Part shown: positions 4,402-5,916 of the stretch, one piece after another
Position numbering within the stretch: position 1 is the stretch's first letter
How the letters are laid out: each line of letters begins with the position of its first letter
Assembly (NCBI GenBank): GCA_902797015.1
Contig: CADBRG010000065.1
Coordinates: 1-5,916 of the forward strand
From: an uncultured Lachnospiraceae bacterium
Lineage (GTDB): Bacteria; Bacillota; Clostridia; Lachnospirales; Lachnospiraceae
Length of the DNA: 5,916 nucleotides
Direction: 5' to 3'
Notes under the pieces: model-generated
What the model was told of the DNA's origin: nothing
Database searches by the model: none
What the model saw: the letters and a program-made list of their open reading frames with translations, nothing else
Translations under genes and position numbers: made by a program

Positions 4402-5916
4402 ATGCTGACATTAAAAAAGAATGATGAGATCGAAGTAAAAATCGAAGATATCGGTACAAACGGGGAAGGCATCGGCCGTGTGGACGGTGCCGTTCTTTTT
4501 GTGCGTGATGCGATCCCCGGAGACAGGATACTGGCAGGGATCACAAAGGTGAAAAAGACATATGCCTATGCGCGTCTGATCAGGGTGCTGGAGCCGTCTC
4601 CTGATCGTGTGGAGCCGCCATGCTCCTTTGCAGGTCCTTGCGGAGGATGTCAGCTGCAGGCTCTTTCCTATGAAAAACAGCTGGAATTCAAAATGCGCAA
4701 GGTAAAAGATGTGCTCGAGCGCATCGGCGGTTTTAGCGTTGTTTTGCCGGGAGAGGAAACCGCAACAGGAGAAGATACGGAAGCAGGAAAAGGCGCGGCA
4801 GCAGAAGAAGGCGAGGTCATCCGCATGGAACCGATCATCGGTTCCGATGCGCCGTTTCATTACCGTAATAAGGCGCAGTTTCCAATCGGAACATCTGCGG
4901 ACGGGAGGATCATCACCGGCTTTTATGCAGGAAGAAGTCACAGGATCATCGAGAACCGTGACTGCATGTTAGGGCATCCGGTAAATCGGAAAATCCTTGA
5001 TATCATCATTGCGCATATGGAGAAATATAATATTCCGGCTTATGATGAAACAACCGGAAACGGACTGGTAAGACATGTGCTGATCCGCAAAGGCTTTGCG
5101 ACCGGACAGATTCTGGTCTGTCTGATTCTTAACGGAAAATCCATTCCGCAGGAGAAGGCTTTGGCAGATGCGTTGTTTGCAATTCCGGGAATGCACTCCT
5201 TTTCGATCAATGTGAATATCAAACAGACAAATGTCATCCTTGGAGAAGAAGTGCACCTGATTCGGGGAGAGCCTTTTATTACAGAAAAGCTGCAGGATAT
5301 CACCTATCGGATCTCTCCAAAATCATTCTTTCAGGTAAATACAAAACAAACGGAGAAACTGTATGCGACTGCACTCGAATACGCCGGTCTGACCGGAGAT
5401 GAGACCGTATGGGATCTTTATTGCGGTGCCGGAACGATATCATTGTTCCTTGCGAAAAAGGCAAAGCATGTTTACGGTGTTGAGATCGTACCGGAAGCGA
5501 TTGCAGACGCAAAAGAAAACGCACACTATAACGGAATCGAAAATGTAACGTTTTATACCGGTAAGGCGGAAGAAATCGTTCCCGATTTTTACAGGAAACA
5601 GAAAGAGAAGCAAAACGAAGCGGTTCACCCGGATGTGATCGTTGTCGATCCGCCGCGCAAAGGCTGCGATGCATCGCTTCTTGCCACGATGCTTGAAATG
5701 GCGCCGGAGCGAATCGTTTATGTCAGCTGTGATCCTGCAACACTGGCGAGAGATTTGCGGATCTTAAATGATGGCGGATACCGAATCAGGAAAGTATGTC
5801 CTGTTGACCAGTTTTCGCAGACCGTGCATGTCGAAGTCGTGAGCCTTTTGCAGAGAATGAGCAGCACCCGGGAGAGAACGATTACTCTTGATGTTGATAT
5901 GGAGGACTACCACAGG
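4402..5916 (+). CDS. rlmD: 23S rRNA (uracil-5-)-methyltransferase, RlmD/RlmCD (RumA) family, 3' end missing
   Basis: An open frame of 505 codons runs to the last base without a stop. It opens with a TRAM RNA-binding domain (about residues 1-60: IEDIGTNGEGIGRVDG, FVRDAIPGD). A 4Fe-4S site follows with Cys74, Cys80 and Cys83 (CSFAGPCGGC) and Cys188 (NRDC). The central RNA-contact region carries HYRNKAQFPIG. The Rossmann methyltransferase domain has the SAM loop DLYCGAGT (338-345), DPPRKG (416-421), the expected nucleophile Cys443 in VSCDP, and the proton-abstracting Glu478 in QTVHVE. The family makes 5-methyluridine in 23S rRNA at U1939; the Bacillus enzyme also modifies U747, and sequence alone cannot tell which applies here. 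Two oddities are an acidic insertion at about residues 117-138, and at least 20 residues beyond the point near HVEVVSLL where the Escherichia coli enzyme ends. It is probably the last visible member of an operon with yhaM. Confidence 0.95.
   Translation, partial: MLTLKKNDEIEVKIEDIGTNGEGIGRVDGAVLFVRDAIPGDRILAGITKVKKTYAYARLIRVLEPSPDRVEPPCSFAGPCGGCQLQALSYEKQLEFKMRKVKDVLERIGGFSVVLPGEETATGEDTEAGKGAAAEEGEVIRMEPIIGSDAPFHYRNKAQFPIGTSADGRIITGFYAGRSHRIIENRDCMLGHPVNRKILDIIIAHMEKYNIPAYDETTGNGLVRHVLIRKGFATGQILVCLILNGKSIPQEKALADALFAIPGMHSFSINVNIKQTNVILGEEVHLIRGEPFITEKLQDITYRISPKSFFQVNTKQTEKLYATALEYAGLTGDETVWDLYCGAGTISLFLAKKAKHVYGVEIVPEAIADAKENAHYNGIENVTFYTGKAEEIVPDFYRKQKEKQNEAVHPDVIVVDPPRKGCDASLLATMLEMAPERIVYVSCDPATLARDLRILNDGGYRIRKVCPVDQFSQTVHVEVVSLLQRMSSTRERTITLDVDMEDYHR

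Noticed and set aside
4411..4972. Open frames on both strands (176 codons antisense, 87 codons sense) over the start of rlmD.
   Set aside because: The frame from 4402 carries the TRAM domain, the iron-sulphur cysteines and the methyltransferase motifs, so the others are out-of-frame shadows.

Overview
The window reads as a stretch of Firmicutes chromosome, most likely from the Lachnospiraceae or a close clostridial relative. The basis is the gene set (MutS2, a YhaM-type exoribonuclease and an RlmD/RlmCD-type rRNA methyltransferase), purine-rich Shine-Dalgarno sites, moderate GC, and the wording of several conserved blocks, such as the Smr domain of MutS2. The family assignment is from recall of protein sequences and was not searched. 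All recognised genes lie on the + strand and no mobile-element gene is visible.

Layout. Positions 1-1388 hold the C-terminal ~461 residues of MutS2; the window opens inside its Walker A motif. Positions 1389-1597 are the only substantial non-coding stretch. It holds a loose G-rich repeat followed by two 52-bp direct copies of an element whose core is a perfect 9-bp inverted repeat around a 26-bp centre. The second copy ends 33 bp before a complete 581-codon phosphohexomutase gene (1598-3343). An 80-bp gap follows, with a hairpin that appears to bridge a distant Shine-Dalgarno site to the start of a complete 315-codon YhaM-like 3'-5' exoribonuclease (3424-4371). After 30 bp comes an RlmD-type 23S rRNA m5U methyltransferase (4402 to the window end), which is open at the right edge with 505 codons visible.

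How the parts fit. The short gaps suggest that the phosphohexomutase, yhaM and rlmD are co-transcribed. MutS2 is upstream, with the repeat pair between. Three of the four genes concern nucleic acid or ribosome handling: collided-ribosome or recombination control, RNA decay and rRNA modification. The sugar-phosphate mutase is the metabolic outlier.

No wholly new protein system is evident. The points most worth a second look are the paired palindromic element at 1440-1564, the hairpin-bridged ribosome site at 3391-3423, acidic low-complexity insertions in two otherwise conserved enzymes, and an Asp-to-Asn change in the Smr motif of MutS2.
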